A DNA stretch of 64,000 nt from NCBI RefSeq assembly GCF_030012985.1, contig NZ_CP120233.1:868001-932000 (forward strand), written 5' to 3'. The notes under the pieces are model-generated. The model saw nothing but the letters and a program-made list of their open reading frames with translations. It searched no databases and was not told where the DNA came from. Below are positions 55,015 to 64,000 of the stretch, piece by piece (the stretch's first letter is position 1; every line of letters starts with the position of its first letter). A program made the position numbers and the translations under genes. This DNA comes from Microbulbifer sp. VAAF005. GTDB taxonomy: Bacteria > Pseudomonadota > Gammaproteobacteria > Pseudomonadales > Cellvibrionaceae.

Positions 55015-56576
55015 TTAATTACTACCACTCGCCCCAGCTTCCAGCTGCTTCTGTACCTTATCCAAATTAAAAGATCCGGGTACCTGGCTGGGTGGATATT
55101 CTTTCATAGTTTGCAAAAATTTTGATGCGAGCTGCTGCATAGGGACTAAAACAAAAGCACGATCAATAAACCAGTCGTTGTAGGTATTCGAGTTGTGTTG
55201 GGCTTTTTCAAAAGGATCTTGCCTCAAATTGAACAATAGTGGCACTCGTAATTCAGTAAAGGGCTCTCGCCAGACTTCAAAACCCCGCCCGCGATTTTCC
55301 AGGAAAATAGCCTTCCAGGGTTCGTAGCGCATAGCTACAATTTGGCCGTCATCATTTACGTAGATAAATTCTTTTCTTGGTGAAAGTTTTGCTTTGCCGG
55401 TGAAGTAATCCATCATGTTGTAGCCATCAACATAATTTCTGTACTCGCGACCATTGAGCTCGACCCCTTCCTTGAGCTGTTCCTTGATATTCGGGTTCCC
55501 CCGGCCGCAGCGAGAGTCGGCAGCCAGTCTTCATGGGAGACAATACCTGTCAGCGTAGTGCCCGCTGGAAATTTGCCCGGCCAGCGCACGAAAGCTGGCA
55601 CCCTATAAGCTCCTTCCCAATTGGAATTTTTCTCACTGCGAAATGGCGTAGTTGCAGCATCTGGCCAGGTATTGAAGTGGGGGCCGTTGTCTGTGGAATA
55701 AAACACGATGGTATTGTCGGTGATATCCAGGCGATCGAGCACACTTAGCAGCTTTCCTACCAGGATGTCATGCTCAACCATGCCATCCATATACTCATTG
55801 CTGTTGGGGCCCGCAAGGTTTGTGTGCTCCTCTCTGACATGAGTGCGAAAGTGCATCCGGGTGGCGTTCCACCAGACAAAGAATGGGGTCTTAGCCGCGT
55901 GTGCACGTTCGATAAAGTCGATAGCTGCCGCTAGGGTTTCATCATCGATGGTTTCCATCCGTTTCTTGGTAAGGGGGCCGGTATCTTCGATTGGTCCGCC
56001 GGCCTTGGCCTTAATCACTCCTCTGGGGCCAAACTTCTTGCGGAATTCAGGGTCTTTGGGATAGTCCCGGTTCTCAGGCTCTTCCTCCGCATTCAAGTGA
56101 TAGAGATTGCCAAAAAATTCATCAAAACCATGGTTGATGGGCAGGTGTTCGTCCCTATCCCCTTGGTGGTTTTTACCAAACTGGCCGGTGGCATAACCCA
56201 GGCTTTTCATTACTGTGGCGATAGTGGCATCACTCTTCTGCCAACCCTCTTTGGCACCTGGAAGCCCCACCTTAGTCATGCCGGTGCGCACTGGGACATT
56301 ACCCGCTAAAAACGCCGCGCGGCCTGCTGTGCACGATTGCTGGCCGTAGTAGTCGGTAAAAGAAAGGCCTTCTACCGCCAGCCGGTCAATATTGGGCGTG
56401 GTGTAGCCCATCATACCGCGACTGTTGAAGCTGATATTCCAGATGCCAATATCATCTCCCCAGATCACCAAAATATTGGGTTTGGTCTGTGCGAATAGGC
56501 TACCAGGGGAAAGGAATACAGCAGCCAGTACAACCAAAAGGAACTGTCGGAGACGGGATCGGGAGATCAGGAGCAT
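55015..56576 (-). pseudogene. Sulfatase with signal peptide, interrupted by one frameshift
   Basis: A type I sulfatase. ATG 56576 (GAGG upstream) begins a signal peptide (LRQFLLVVLAAVFLSPGSLF). The metal site begins NILVIWGDDIG and the formylglycine motif is CTAGR (in YGQQSCTAGRAAFLAG). Later blocks are YATGQFGKNHQGDR and YSTDNGPHFNTWPD. Reading is lost at a C5 run (55498-55502 on the plus strand); the next frame gives NPNIKEQLKEGVELNGREY and reaches the natural end. One extra base yields about 520 residues. Periplasmic. It may act on a sulfated polysaccharide or other sulfate ester. Neighbouring HAD gene is 43 bases upstream on the same strand. Confidence 0.85.
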
Positions 56577-56618
56577 TACACACCTCGATATTGGCAGGCT
56601 CAATACACCGCTTTAAGA

Positions 56619-57668
56619 CTAGTCCTGGTAGGCGGGAACTTGAGGAATCAACGGCCCCTGGCTTGATTGATCCTTCTCTTCTGGCGGAAACACCGTCCGC
56701 CAGTCCTTCGCCATATCTACCACTAACCAGCTATTTGCCTTAGCGGCTTGTAGCGCTTTGTCCAGGCGCCCCACTGAGGAGTTCTTATCGTATGCCCATT
56801 CTCTTTTGGCATCGGTATGATGAATCAGCATGGCAAAACGCGGCCCCTTGGCGGCGGTGGTCCATTCCAGCATTTGTAAATCACCATCGGAATTGCCTGC
56901 GGCAAAAACTGGCCTCCGGCCAATCACGTCATTGATTGCGATAGGCTTCCCCTGTTTATCGGTGAGGAAGGCCAGTTCATCTAATTTCACGATATAGGGA
57001 TGCCCACCCCCATTTTCATAGCGAGACTTTAGGCGACTGCCGATAACCTGCTCTGGTGGGATTCCATATAACTCCTGGGAAAACACTCGGATAAAATCAG
57101 TGCCGCCCCCCGAAACAATGTAGGTTTTAAAACCATTTGCTCTTAAGTATTCCAGCAACTCCAGCATGGGCTGGAACACCATCGCACTGTAGTGTTTGCC
57201 AGTTTCCGGGTTCTTAGCACTCTTGAGCCATTGGGCAACAGAGTGCTGGAAGGCATCCGTACTCAATCCCGCATGAGTCGCAGTAAGCATTACTTCCAAA
57301 CCTTCCCTGCCTCGCCCCAACAGGTTTGATAAATTGCCCTTTAGAATCGAAGCGAATGGCTCTTGGGTTTTCCACTCTGGGTGTTGGGGCGATAGCCTTT
57401 TAACCTCATCAGCGGCATAGAGAAGCTGGAAGTACACGGGCTTCTCGGACCAGAGGGTGCCATCATTATCAAATACCGCAATACGTTCACCGACAGGTAT
57501 AAAGTCGGCGCTGTCCTTACGGGTAACCTTGTCAACAAAGGCCATAATTTGGGCTTTAACGCCATCTTGCCAGGATGGCAAGGGAGAACTGAGTGCCGGT
57601 AAGCTGATTACCAAAACCAGCAATAGACACCCTCGGCTCAGGACAACCCTAAATTTCCAATCCAGCAT
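56619..57668 (-). CDS. Exported HAD-superfamily phosphatase
   Basis: A HAD-fold protein of 349 residues with a signal peptide (about 1-28). The HAD motif I is AVFDNDGTLWSEKP (the Asp pair), motif II is in TYIVSGGGTDF, and motif III/IV is VFAAGNSDGDLQML. This form (DNDGTLW with GDxDGD) is found in exported phosphatases that act on phosphoserine-like compounds, but the substrate is unknown. ATG 57668 is selected over 57692 for GAGAGGG and a better signal peptide. The sulfatase follows 42 bases later, so they form an operon, and the two may strip sulfate and phosphate from the same class of compounds. Confidence 0.82.
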   Translation of the reverse strand: MLDWKFRVVLSRGCLLLVLVISLPALSSPLPSWQDGVKAQIMAFVDKVTRKDSADFIPVGERIAVFDNDGTLWSEKPVYFQLLYAADEVKRLSPQHPEWKTQEPFASILKGNLSNLLGRGREGLEVMLTATHAGLSTDAFQHSVAQWLKSAKNPETGKHYSAMVFQPMLELLEYLRANGFKTYIVSGGGTDFIRVFSQELYGIPPEQVIGSRLKSRYENGGGHPYIVKLDELAFLTDKQGKPIAINDVIGRRPVFAAGNSDGDLQMLEWTTAAKGPRFAMLIHHTDAKREWAYDKNSSVGRLDKALQAAKANSWLVVDMAKDWRTVFPPEEKDQSSQGPLIPQVPAYQD

Positions 57669-57774
57669 TCTGGCCCTCTCACAAAATGACATTTACGGCA
57701 CATGAACTAATCTTTTGGCCTAGGGAGCCTCTGAATAACTCCCTAAGATAAGAACTCATCACAATAAAAAAACC

Positions 57775-60039
57775 GTGATAAATATAGCTGGCACTAGCCT
57801 CCTCCAAATCAGCCTTATCTGTCTCGTACTGGTGGCCTGTAGTGACGAAGAGCCGGTTGATACCCAACCTCTCAAGCGCCAGGATGAAGCAATCAGCTCA
57901 GAAGCCACTTTCGTGGGCTCCGCGCAATGCGCCCTATGCCACAAAGAAGAGGCCGGTGCCTGGCAAGGTTCCCACCACCAGCTAGCAATGCAGGCCGCCA
58001 ATAGCGACAGCGTTCTAGGTGATTTCTCCGGGGTGGCATTTGAATATCAGGGGCAGAAATCTCACTTCTATCAAAAGGAAGGGCGCTATTACGTACGCAC
58101 TGATGGGCCCAATGGAGACCTTCAGGACTATCCCCTTGCCTATACATTTGGTGTCCACCCTTTACAGCAATACTTGATTGATTTGGGAGGCGGACATTTT
58201 CAGGCACTGAGTATTGCTTGGGACAGCCGGGACAAATCTGCTGGTGGCCAGCGCTGGTTCCATCTCTATCCCGATCAAGCGATAGACCATCAACATCCCC
58301 TGCACTGGACCGGCATAAACCAGAATTGGAACTTTATGTGTTCCGACTGCCATTCCACCAATCTGCAAAAGGCCTATAACCTACAAACCGATAGCTACCA
58401 GACATCCTGGTCAGAGATCAGTGTTGGTTGCGAATCCTGTCATGGCCCGGGATCGAGACACCTTCAGTGGGCAAAAACACAGAATGAGACATTGCAGAAT
58501 AAAGGGCTTGCCCCACATCTTATTGACCCAACCCAACAGCTCCGGGAAATGGATCTGCAAACGGGGATTGCCAAGCTTGCGCCATCGGCAGCCATCCAGC
58601 GTGAAATAACAACTTGCGCCCAGTGCCATTCTCGGCGGAGTACCCATTTACCGGGGGCGCAGGCTAACAGCGAATTACTGGATCATTTCAACCTTACACT
58701 TCTGCAAGAGCCTCTCTACCACGCAGATGGCCAGGCCGATGGCGAGGTATTCGTATACGGATCGTTTCTGCAAAGCAAAATGTACGCAGCAGGTGTTACC
58801 TGTGGCCACTGTCATAACCCCCACAGCCTACAACTGAGAACAGCTGGTGATGCAGTTTGTGCCCAGTGCCATATGCCGGCGCGATTTGCCCGTACTGACC
58901 ACCATCTGCACCCAACTCAAAGCCCCGGTGCCCGCTGCACAAACTGCCATATGCCGGAGAAAAATTTCATGCAGGTGGATGGACGTCGGGATCACAGTTT
59001 CCGCGTTCCCCGACCCGACCTTTCCAAGGCGCTGGGCACCCCCAATACTTGCAACAGCTGCCATCAAGATAAATCGAGCCAGTGGGCGGCGAAAATACTG
59101 GAAGACAAATACGGCTCACCTCCCCCTCACTACGGGCAGACATTGCACGCAGCTATGCGCGGGGATAGCGAGGCCGATAAGATGTTAATGGACCTTATTC
59201 AGGACAGCAGTCAACCGGAGATTGTCCGGGCCAGCGCAATCCGTTTGTTACCGCGCTACCTGACGATAAATTCCGCTCAGTTACTCCAACAAATTGCCCA
59301 GGGCGAAGAACCCTTATTAAACCTGGCCCTTGCGCAGTCTCTGGATGAACTACCAGAGCAATTGCGACTGATGATCGGTGTACCGCTGCTTTTCAGTAAA
59401 ATGGCCGTAACAAGGTCGCTGGCTGCCAATGGCGTTACCGATGCTCAGATCGGGACTATGCCCGCGCAAGTACAGCAGCAATACTCAAAGGCCCTTAAAA
59501 CCTATACCACCTCAGAATTATTCAACAGCGACCGGCCGGAATCCCTGGTAAACCTAGGCAACCTCCATTTCCGGAGAGGAAATACGCAACAAGCGGAAGC
59601 CTTCTATCGCCGGGCAATAACCAAGGCCTCCTACTACACACCCGCCTATATCAACTTGGCCGACCTTTACCGGGCAAGTGGACGTGAAACCGACGCGGAA
59701 TTATTACTTAGAGGAGCACTATCGAAGAGTGAGGATATCGCCGTAATCCAACATGCCTTAGGCCTTTCCCTGGTTCGCCAGAACCGCCACCAGGAGGCAA
59801 TGGGTTTTCTAAAGGCGGCGGCTGAGCATGAGCAAACCCAGAGTCGCTATCTCTACGTATATGCCATAGCCGTTCACTCGGAAGGCAACAGCGAACTCGC
59901 CCTGGATATTCTAGAAGACGGCTATCACCAGTTTCCGCAGGACCTGGATATTTTGCGGGCATTAATTTCTATTAGCAGGGAATCCGGCAAGCGGGAAATC
60001 GCACAAAAATATGAAGCACTTTTAGCCAGCAAACGCTAA
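57775..60039 (+). CDS. Octaheme c-type cytochrome/TPR lipoprotein
   Basis: A 754-residue protein. Lipobox LVACSD near residue 22. Eight CxxCH heme motifs are counted: CALCH, CSDCH, CESCH, CAQCH (twice), CGHCH, CTNCH and CNSCH, in the first 430 residues. A C-terminal TPR region (about 560-750, ALKTYTTSEL onward) has five or six repeats. The combination is found in cytochrome c554/perC-like proteins linked to periplasmic electron transfer. The GTG 57775 start has no clear ribosome binding site. The gene diverges from the HAD-sulfatase operon. Role in redox unknown. Confidence 0.88.
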   Translation: MINIAGTSLLQISLICLVLVACSDEEPVDTQPLKRQDEAISSEATFVGSAQCALCHKEEAGAWQGSHHQLAMQAANSDSVLGDFSGVAFEYQGQKSHFYQKEGRYYVRTDGPNGDLQDYPLAYTFGVHPLQQYLIDLGGGHFQALSIAWDSRDKSAGGQRWFHLYPDQAIDHQHPLHWTGINQNWNFMCSDCHSTNLQKAYNLQTDSYQTSWSEISVGCESCHGPGSRHLQWAKTQNETLQNKGLAPHLIDPTQQLREMDLQTGIAKLAPSAAIQREITTCAQCHSRRSTHLPGAQANSELLDHFNLTLLQEPLYHADGQADGEVFVYGSFLQSKMYAAGVTCGHCHNPHSLQLRTAGDAVCAQCHMPARFARTDHHLHPTQSPGARCTNCHMPEKNFMQVDGRRDHSFRVPRPDLSKALGTPNTCNSCHQDKSSQWAAKILEDKYGSPPPHYGQTLHAAMRGDSEADKMLMDLIQDSSQPEIVRASAIRLLPRYLTINSAQLLQQIAQGEEPLLNLALAQSLDELPEQLRLMIGVPLLFSKMAVTRSLAANGVTDAQIGTMPAQVQQQYSKALKTYTTSELFNSDRPESLVNLGNLHFRRGNTQQAEAFYRRAITKASYYTPAYINLADLYRASGRETDAELLLRGALSKSEDIAVIQHALGLSLVRQNRHQEAMGFLKAAAEHEQTQSRYLYVYAIAVHSEGNSELALDILEDGYHQFPQDLDILRALISISRESGKREIAQKYEALLASKR

Positions 60040-61379
60040 AAATCATAATAGAGACTTAACCTAAGAAGCCTTTCAGTAGGCAGCAGACCAAATTCACAGG
60101 ACTCACAGCCCCGGAAAAACTGGGCTTGCAGTCGAGTACTAAAATGCTCAGTCCAGTTCTGAATCAATTCCAGGTTGTGGTACTGGCTCTTGTCATCCAG
60201 GTTGTATTGCACACTCTGACGATATTGAAACTTCTTATCCAGCCGGGTGTTACCCCACATCAAGAACAAATACTCTTGCCGTAGTTGTCCGGTAGATAAA
60301 AGGTGAAAACTTTCGGACAGAAATGAAATCGCCTCATAAACCCGCGCGCTGTTCAATCCGTTCTTTGCACTATCTACCTGCGTTTGAACCAAATCCCACT
60401 CGTCATCATCGAATCCATGCTGATTATACAGATACTCCGCAGTAACATCCCATCCCCCATTAAAACTGAGCTGAGTGCCAACCACCAGCTTCAAATAACC
60501 ATCCTCCTCTGCTGGAAAATAGGAGAGTTCGCCCGGCTGCGGTAACTCCCGCTGATGTTCCCAAGCCCCCTCCAACCTGAGTGTGGCACTGTCTCCAGCC
60601 AAAGTACTCAACCCGAGAGCGACATTGGTTGCCTCCCCCTCTATCTGATGTAATACCAAACGGGTATCCAAGTCACCTTCACGATTCACCACGAGAGCGT
60701 ACTGAAACTCATGGTCATTTACGCTAGTGTCAAAGTGACCATCCAGATCACCCTCAACCTGAGACATATAAATGCCGGTGTTCCAGCGACCATAGCGGAA
60801 ATCGAGATGGGCCATATCCCAGCCCAGTTGCTGGGTAAGCTCATCGGCATCCAGATTGGGGCGATCAAATGTGGCTTTTAAAAGATTTGCTGGAGACCAG
60901 TTGTAACCGTTGCTCCACTGAGGTTTTATCCGACCGACGTTAATACCAAACCTTCGGTTATCAGTGTAAGAAGAGAAATACCCCTCTAGCAGATGGGATT
61001 CTGTCTCTTTTTCAGATGTTCCAGCCTCATTAGACCGATAGTGCTCTATCGCCGCAAACCGCGAGTAAACTGAGAAGTGTGCTCCCAGGGAAAACTGGCC
61101 ACTGAGATCCAGAGCAAGCAAAGACTCTTGTTCATCAAAGACAAACAGACCCGGATCGAAATAGGGATCATCCCGAATTTCATTCTGCTGGTGATACCCC
61201 AGTAGCGAAGCATCAATATCCCAAACAACTCGAGAAAGCCCTTCCTCAGTGCTCACTTCATCGAAAAGTTCCGAGTTGGTCTCGAAAGGATCTTGATAGT
61301 CTTCGGCACTGGCAACTTTTTCAGCAAAAGCGAGAGGAAGGAGTACAAATGGGAGAATTTTCCTGATTCTGATAACCAT
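60036..61379 (-). CDS. Outer-membrane beta-barrel protein
   Basis: A 447-residue protein with signal peptide (about 1-25) and beta-strand repeats typical of a porin, ending in the aromatic terminal Phe (LSLYYDF) recognised by the BAM complex. Family unknown. Visible segments include VGRIKPQWSNGYNWSPANLL (about 148-167) and LGWDMAHLDFRYGRWNTG (about 185). It is the last gene of a minus-strand set with a LolA-like protein and an FtsX permease, which suggests involvement in lipid or lipoprotein transport to the outer membrane. Overlaps the octaheme gene end-to-end by four bases. Confidence 0.8.
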   Translation of the reverse strand: MVIRIRKILPFVLLPLAFAEKVASAEDYQDPFETNSELFDEVSTEEGLSRVVWDIDASLLGYHQQNEIRDDPYFDPGLFVFDEQESLLALDLSGQFSLGAHFSVYSRFAAIEHYRSNEAGTSEKETESHLLEGYFSSYTDNRRFGINVGRIKPQWSNGYNWSPANLLKATFDRPNLDADELTQQLGWDMAHLDFRYGRWNTGIYMSQVEGDLDGHFDTSVNDHEFQYALVVNREGDLDTRLVLHQIEGEATNVALGLSTLAGDSATLRLEGAWEHQRELPQPGELSYFPAEEDGYLKLVVGTQLSFNGGWDVTAEYLYNQHGFDDDEWDLVQTQVDSAKNGLNSARVYEAISFLSESFHLLSTGQLRQEYLFLMWGNTRLDKKFQYRQSVQYNLDDKSQYHNLELIQNWTEHFSTRLQAQFFRGCESCEFGLLPTERLLRLSLYYDF

Positions 61380-61391
61380 TACCGACTCACC

Positions 61392-62144
61392 TCAGTTCAG
61401 CCTGCCAAGGGAGCCTTTTTGGAAAATTGCCGGGTCCAGGCTCTCAAGACGATAGTCATCGAACTTCATCCAGGTATAACTTTCGTCAATGAGTGCATCC
61501 ACCAAGAGTAATTTATGCAGTTTCAACTCGCCTTCAAACTGCTTGAACTCTTTATAGTGCGCTGTTTTAAGGAGGCGCCCGGAGCGAGTATAAAACTCCC
61601 CCTTTAAAGGCAGGTTTCCCTCAGCCTGTGCCATCCATATTTTTACTTTGTCATAGGCAACTCCAGAGGATTTTGCCGATAAATACAGCACCCAGTAATC
61701 TTCCCCATCAACAGTTTCCTGCCCTTGCAGCTCTGCGGTGTAATCCCGGGAGAAATTTGCCCCCACTACATCACCGTTACTGGTCTCGCCTATTAATCGC
61801 TGTGAGGGCGCAATCCGGATAACCCTGCGCGTACCGGGAATATAGAGCCACATATTGGCGCTCTCTTTTAGCATTGCCCTGCCCTTTTCCCGGGCGGGCG
61901 CCAAAAATTGGATCAGTGATTGCTCATTAAATACTTTGACACTGAGCTTATTGGTGCGGGGCTCCTTGTCCTTTTTATAGCTGATATTGGTGATATCAAA
62001 GCTAAAGCCCTGATTCCTGAACCCGCGAAAGTCATCCAGCTTATTAACCAGTGACTCAGCCGAAACCGATGCATAACTTGAGTAGCTAAACAACAAGCAG
62101 GCTATCGCCAACACCCACCCATAAAAAGAATTCAACTTATACAT
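61392..62144 (-). CDS. LolA-like outer-membrane lipoprotein-sorting protein
   Basis: A 250-residue periplasmic protein with a signal peptide (about 1-25) and the sorting-protein fold seen in the LolA-like DUF family. It contains the conserved KESANMWLYIPGTRRVIRIA (about 93-112), SQRLIGETSNGDVVGANFSRDY and KIWMAQAEGNLPLKGEFYT. It probably carries a lipid-like or lipoprotein cargo from the permease complex. It lies 12 bases after the permease stop and 12 before the barrel start, so one operon. Confidence 0.82.
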   Translation of the reverse strand: MYKLNSFYGWVLAIACLLFSYSSYASVSAESLVNKLDDFRGFRNQGFSFDITNISYKKDKEPRTNKLSVKVFNEQSLIQFLAPAREKGRAMLKESANMWLYIPGTRRVIRIAPSQRLIGETSNGDVVGANFSRDYTAELQGQETVDGEDYWVLYLSAKSSGVAYDKVKIWMAQAEGNLPLKGEFYTRSGRLLKTAHYKEFKQFEGELKLHKLLLVDALIDESYTWMKFDDYRLESLDPAIFQKGSLGRLN

Positions 62145-62156
62145 AGAAGACCCAAA

Positions 62157-63386
62157 TCAAGTAAACCTAAGTGCTTTTACTACCGGCAGCCGGGATGCTT
62201 TTATCGCTGGATAAAGGCTGGAAACAAGTGAAATACAAAAACCCAACAGGAATGTTTTCAATAAGATATCCGGCACGACAAACACACGGATAGGATAATC
62301 CTGGGTACTGCCCGGTGGCCGAGGCATCATCCATTCGGCATAGGTAATTCCCTTGGCTGCCAGTGCACCAATCAGTAGCCCCAGCAAACTTCCGATCAAA
62401 CCGAGAAATACCGACTCTAGTAAAATCAGGTTTACAACCTGCCGGGGAGTACCGCCCATGGCTCGGATAGTACCCAGCTCACGGGTACGCTCCATTACTG
62501 CCATCAACATGGTATTGGAAATACTCAACGCGACGATTACCAACACAATGACGGTAATAAAACCAAAAACTCCGTTAAACAGGCCAACAACCTGATGATA
62601 GTAACCCGCCAGTTCTTCCCAGCTTTTTATTTCTAGGTTCAAATTGTTCTGCTCAAAGACACTGGCCAGAGTCGCAATTGAGGTAGATGTAAGTTCGGTC
62701 TCCTCCAGTAAAACCACTAGCCGTGTAATATCTGACGTATAGAGCAGTTCCTGGGCCAGAGGCAAATTCACCCTGAGCAAGCGATCATCCAGTTCCTTAA
62801 CACCGGTTGTGATTACCCCCATCACCTGTACATCGACAGCATTGATTGCTCCATCCTGGGTGCTTGCCAACAGGGTCAAGTAGTCCCCAATCTGAACATC
62901 CAGAGCATTGAACAAGTCTTCTCCAAGGTGGGCAGCAGAAATATCCTCTGGAAATAGATCGTCCCCTTGAACAATCTGAATTGCAGAGGAAAGCATCACT
63001 TCTTTCTCCGCATCGATACCAATTCCAGTGATGGCTATCGATTGCTTGCCATCACTAAGCAGGCCATTGAAATTAAGGCGTGGTGCTACCACCAGTGTAT
63101 CGGTTTCGTTTTCTACCAGCTCGGAAATCTTTTTGAGATCCCCATCAGCAATCAGGTATTTTTCCGGTTCCGCTTTGCCAAACTGGTTGTAACCTTTGGC
63201 ATAGATTTGTATATGACCAAGCTGCGAGCGGATCATACTCTCCCGCATCCCCTCATACATCGACTGTACAAAACCGCCAAAAATAATCAGGCTGGTACAA
63301 CCGAAAACGATCGCAGCCAAGGTAATCAGGCTGCGGCGCCCGTTACGCATAATATTCAGCAGTGCAACTTTCCAACCCAAGCCCAT
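62157..63386 (-). CDS. ABC transporter permease of the FtsX/MacB type
   Basis: A 409-residue inner-membrane permease. One N-terminal helix (SLITLAAIVFGCTSLIIFGG), a periplasmic MacB-like core (about 45-270), and three C-terminal helices (VFGFITVIVLVIVALSISNTM, LILLESVFLGLIGSLLGLLI, LLGFCISLVSSLYPAIKASR) with the FtsX signature MERTRELGTIRAMGGTPRQV. Members export lipoproteins, peptides or lipids. The ATPase partner is not in the window and may lie to the right of the edge or elsewhere. It is followed by the LolA-like gene. Confidence 0.88.
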   Translation of the reverse strand: MGLGWKVALLNIMRNGRRSLITLAAIVFGCTSLIIFGGFVQSMYEGMRESMIRSQLGHIQIYAKGYNQFGKAEPEKYLIADGDLKKISELVENETDTLVVAPRLNFNGLLSDGKQSIAITGIGIDAEKEVMLSSAIQIVQGDDLFPEDISAAHLGEDLFNALDVQIGDYLTLLASTQDGAINAVDVQVMGVITTGVKELDDRLLRVNLPLAQELLYTSDITRLVVLLEETELTSTSIATLASVFEQNNLNLEIKSWEELAGYYHQVVGLFNGVFGFITVIVLVIVALSISNTMLMAVMERTRELGTIRAMGGTPRQVVNLILLESVFLGLIGSLLGLLIGALAAKGITYAEWMMPRPPGSTQDYPIRVFVVPDILLKTFLLGFCISLVSSLYPAIKASRLPVVKALRFT

Positions 63387-63388
63387 GA

Positions 63389-64000
63389 CTAAATACTCCG
63401 AAGCGCCAGCTTGGCTTTAGCGGACCAGTCGGTATCCGACTCGGCCACCTTTCCCCAAAGAACCCGGGCATCATCGGGCTGTTTATTGCGCTCGTAAGCC
63501 TGGGCAAGGTAGAACTCTACAAAGCCAAGAAATTCTTTACCGAACCGATTGCCCACCTGTTCCTTAACCAGCTCCAGGTCTTCAACAGCGTAGCGCGCTC
63601 TTTTTAGAAAGGCCGGCATATTGGCACAGCTGATTCCCCGCTGAAGGCGGGCGCCCAGATTAAATGGAGATTGTTTAACAGCCCGGTCCATCATGCGATT
63701 GCCTCGTCTGGAGAACAGCGATAGTTTTGCCAATCGATCAAGGTAGAAGCTGGATTTAAAGGAAGTTGTCGATCCCAATGCAGCATTGAGTTCGGGGTCA
63801 TCCGGGAGACTCTCCACCAGTGACTGCATCAGAGCCTCTAACTCCTCAACATCCTGCAACTCTGCATCTTCCATCGACGTAAGGCGCGCAAGCTGAGCCA
63901 AGTAGGCCTGCTTTCTCTGCTCACTGGTCGTTTCTCCATTGACAGCAGCAAACAGCGCTTCCCTTTCGCTATTGGTGAATGGAATCGGAGTTGGATAGAC
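63389..64000 (-). CDS. TPR-like protein, 5' end outside window
   Basis: The frame is open to the right edge, so the start lies beyond 64000. The visible 203 residues form helical pairs (LVESLPDDPELNAALGSTTS, FKSSFYLDRLAKLSLF, the AQAYERNKQPDDARVLWGKV TPR-like pair). A periplasmic or inner-membrane assembly role fits its place as first visible gene of the permease operon. The stop lies three bases before the permease ATG. Function unknown. Confidence 0.7.
   Translation of the reverse strand, partial: VYPTPIPFTNSEREALFAAVNGETTSEQRKQAYLAQLARLTSMEDAELQDVEELEALMQSLVESLPDDPELNAALGSTTSFKSSFYLDRLAKLSLFSRRGNRMMDRAVKQSPFNLGARLQRGISCANMPAFLKRARYAVEDLELVKEQVGNRFGKEFLGFVEFYLAQAYERNKQPDDARVLWGKVAESDTDWSAKAKLALRSI

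Noticed and set aside
1..64000. CRISPR arrays, rRNA and tRNA genes
   Set aside because: No direct-repeat arrays with spacers and no tRNA- or rRNA-like segments were recognised. A search with tRNAscan-SE or Rfam models would be decisive for small RNAs.

Overview
The window looks like chromosomal DNA from a marine-type gammaproteobacterium. The gene set (MetH with the DUF2970 small protein behind it, CysI with DUF934, SlyX, YciH/SUI1, RsmJ) and the acyclic-terpene operon point to the Cellvibrionales/Pseudomonas side of the class. A Microbulbifer-like genus is my best guess, from gene content and protein style only.

Layout. 1-7.0 kb: the C-terminal three quarters of metH, a small membrane protein, a nitrilase-fold hydrolase and the cysI-DUF934 operon. 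7.0-13.3 kb: a TetR/SDR divergent pair with a clear operator, then a patchwork of a YCII-type gene, an HxlR pseudogene, GFA-type and HxlR genes, Spo0M and decayed second copies of YCII and Spo0M. 13.3-18.0 kb: a multicopper oxidase and a gadC-gadB glutamate/GABA acid-resistance operon. 18.0-26.8 kb: housekeeping and envelope genes (rsmJ, SpoIIAA-like, a sorbosone-dehydrogenase-like protein, an OmpA-type lipoprotein, slyX with a serine esterase, a thioesterase, a K+ channel, yciH). 26.8-29.4 kb: a large membrane protein whose M48 peptidase domain has lost its zinc motif. 29.5-38.2 kb: an atu-type operon for geranyl/citronellyl-CoA catabolism under a TetR regulator. 38.2-44.4 kb: a DUF885 lipoprotein peptidase, a dehalogenase-like lipoprotein and a divergent LytS/LytTR two-component pair.

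44.4-55 kb is visibly AT-rich and accessory. It holds an S9 peptidase remnant, an alpha/beta hydrolase, a 688-residue peptidoglycan hydrolase with amidase, Cys-peptidase-like, peptidoglycan-binding and goose-lysozyme modules, two unfamiliar exported proteins beside it (one with PG-binding-like repeats), an astacin-like protease and the C-terminal stub of an integron-type integrase. The cell-wall hydrolase and its exported neighbours are the best candidate for an undescribed system, for example an antibacterial effector with envelope-located protectors. That is inference from context.

55-64 kb: a sulfatase, a HAD phosphatase, an octaheme cytochrome c/TPR lipoprotein, and an envelope operon (TPR-like protein, FtsX-type permease, LolA-like protein, outer-membrane barrel) running off the right edge.

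Caution: at least seven genes are broken by an apparent single-base loss, nearly all in homopolymer runs of five to seven bases, and each is otherwise intact on both sides. Systematic homopolymer under-calling is the simplest explanation. These genes are listed as pseudogenes in the raw sequence but may be whole in the organism.
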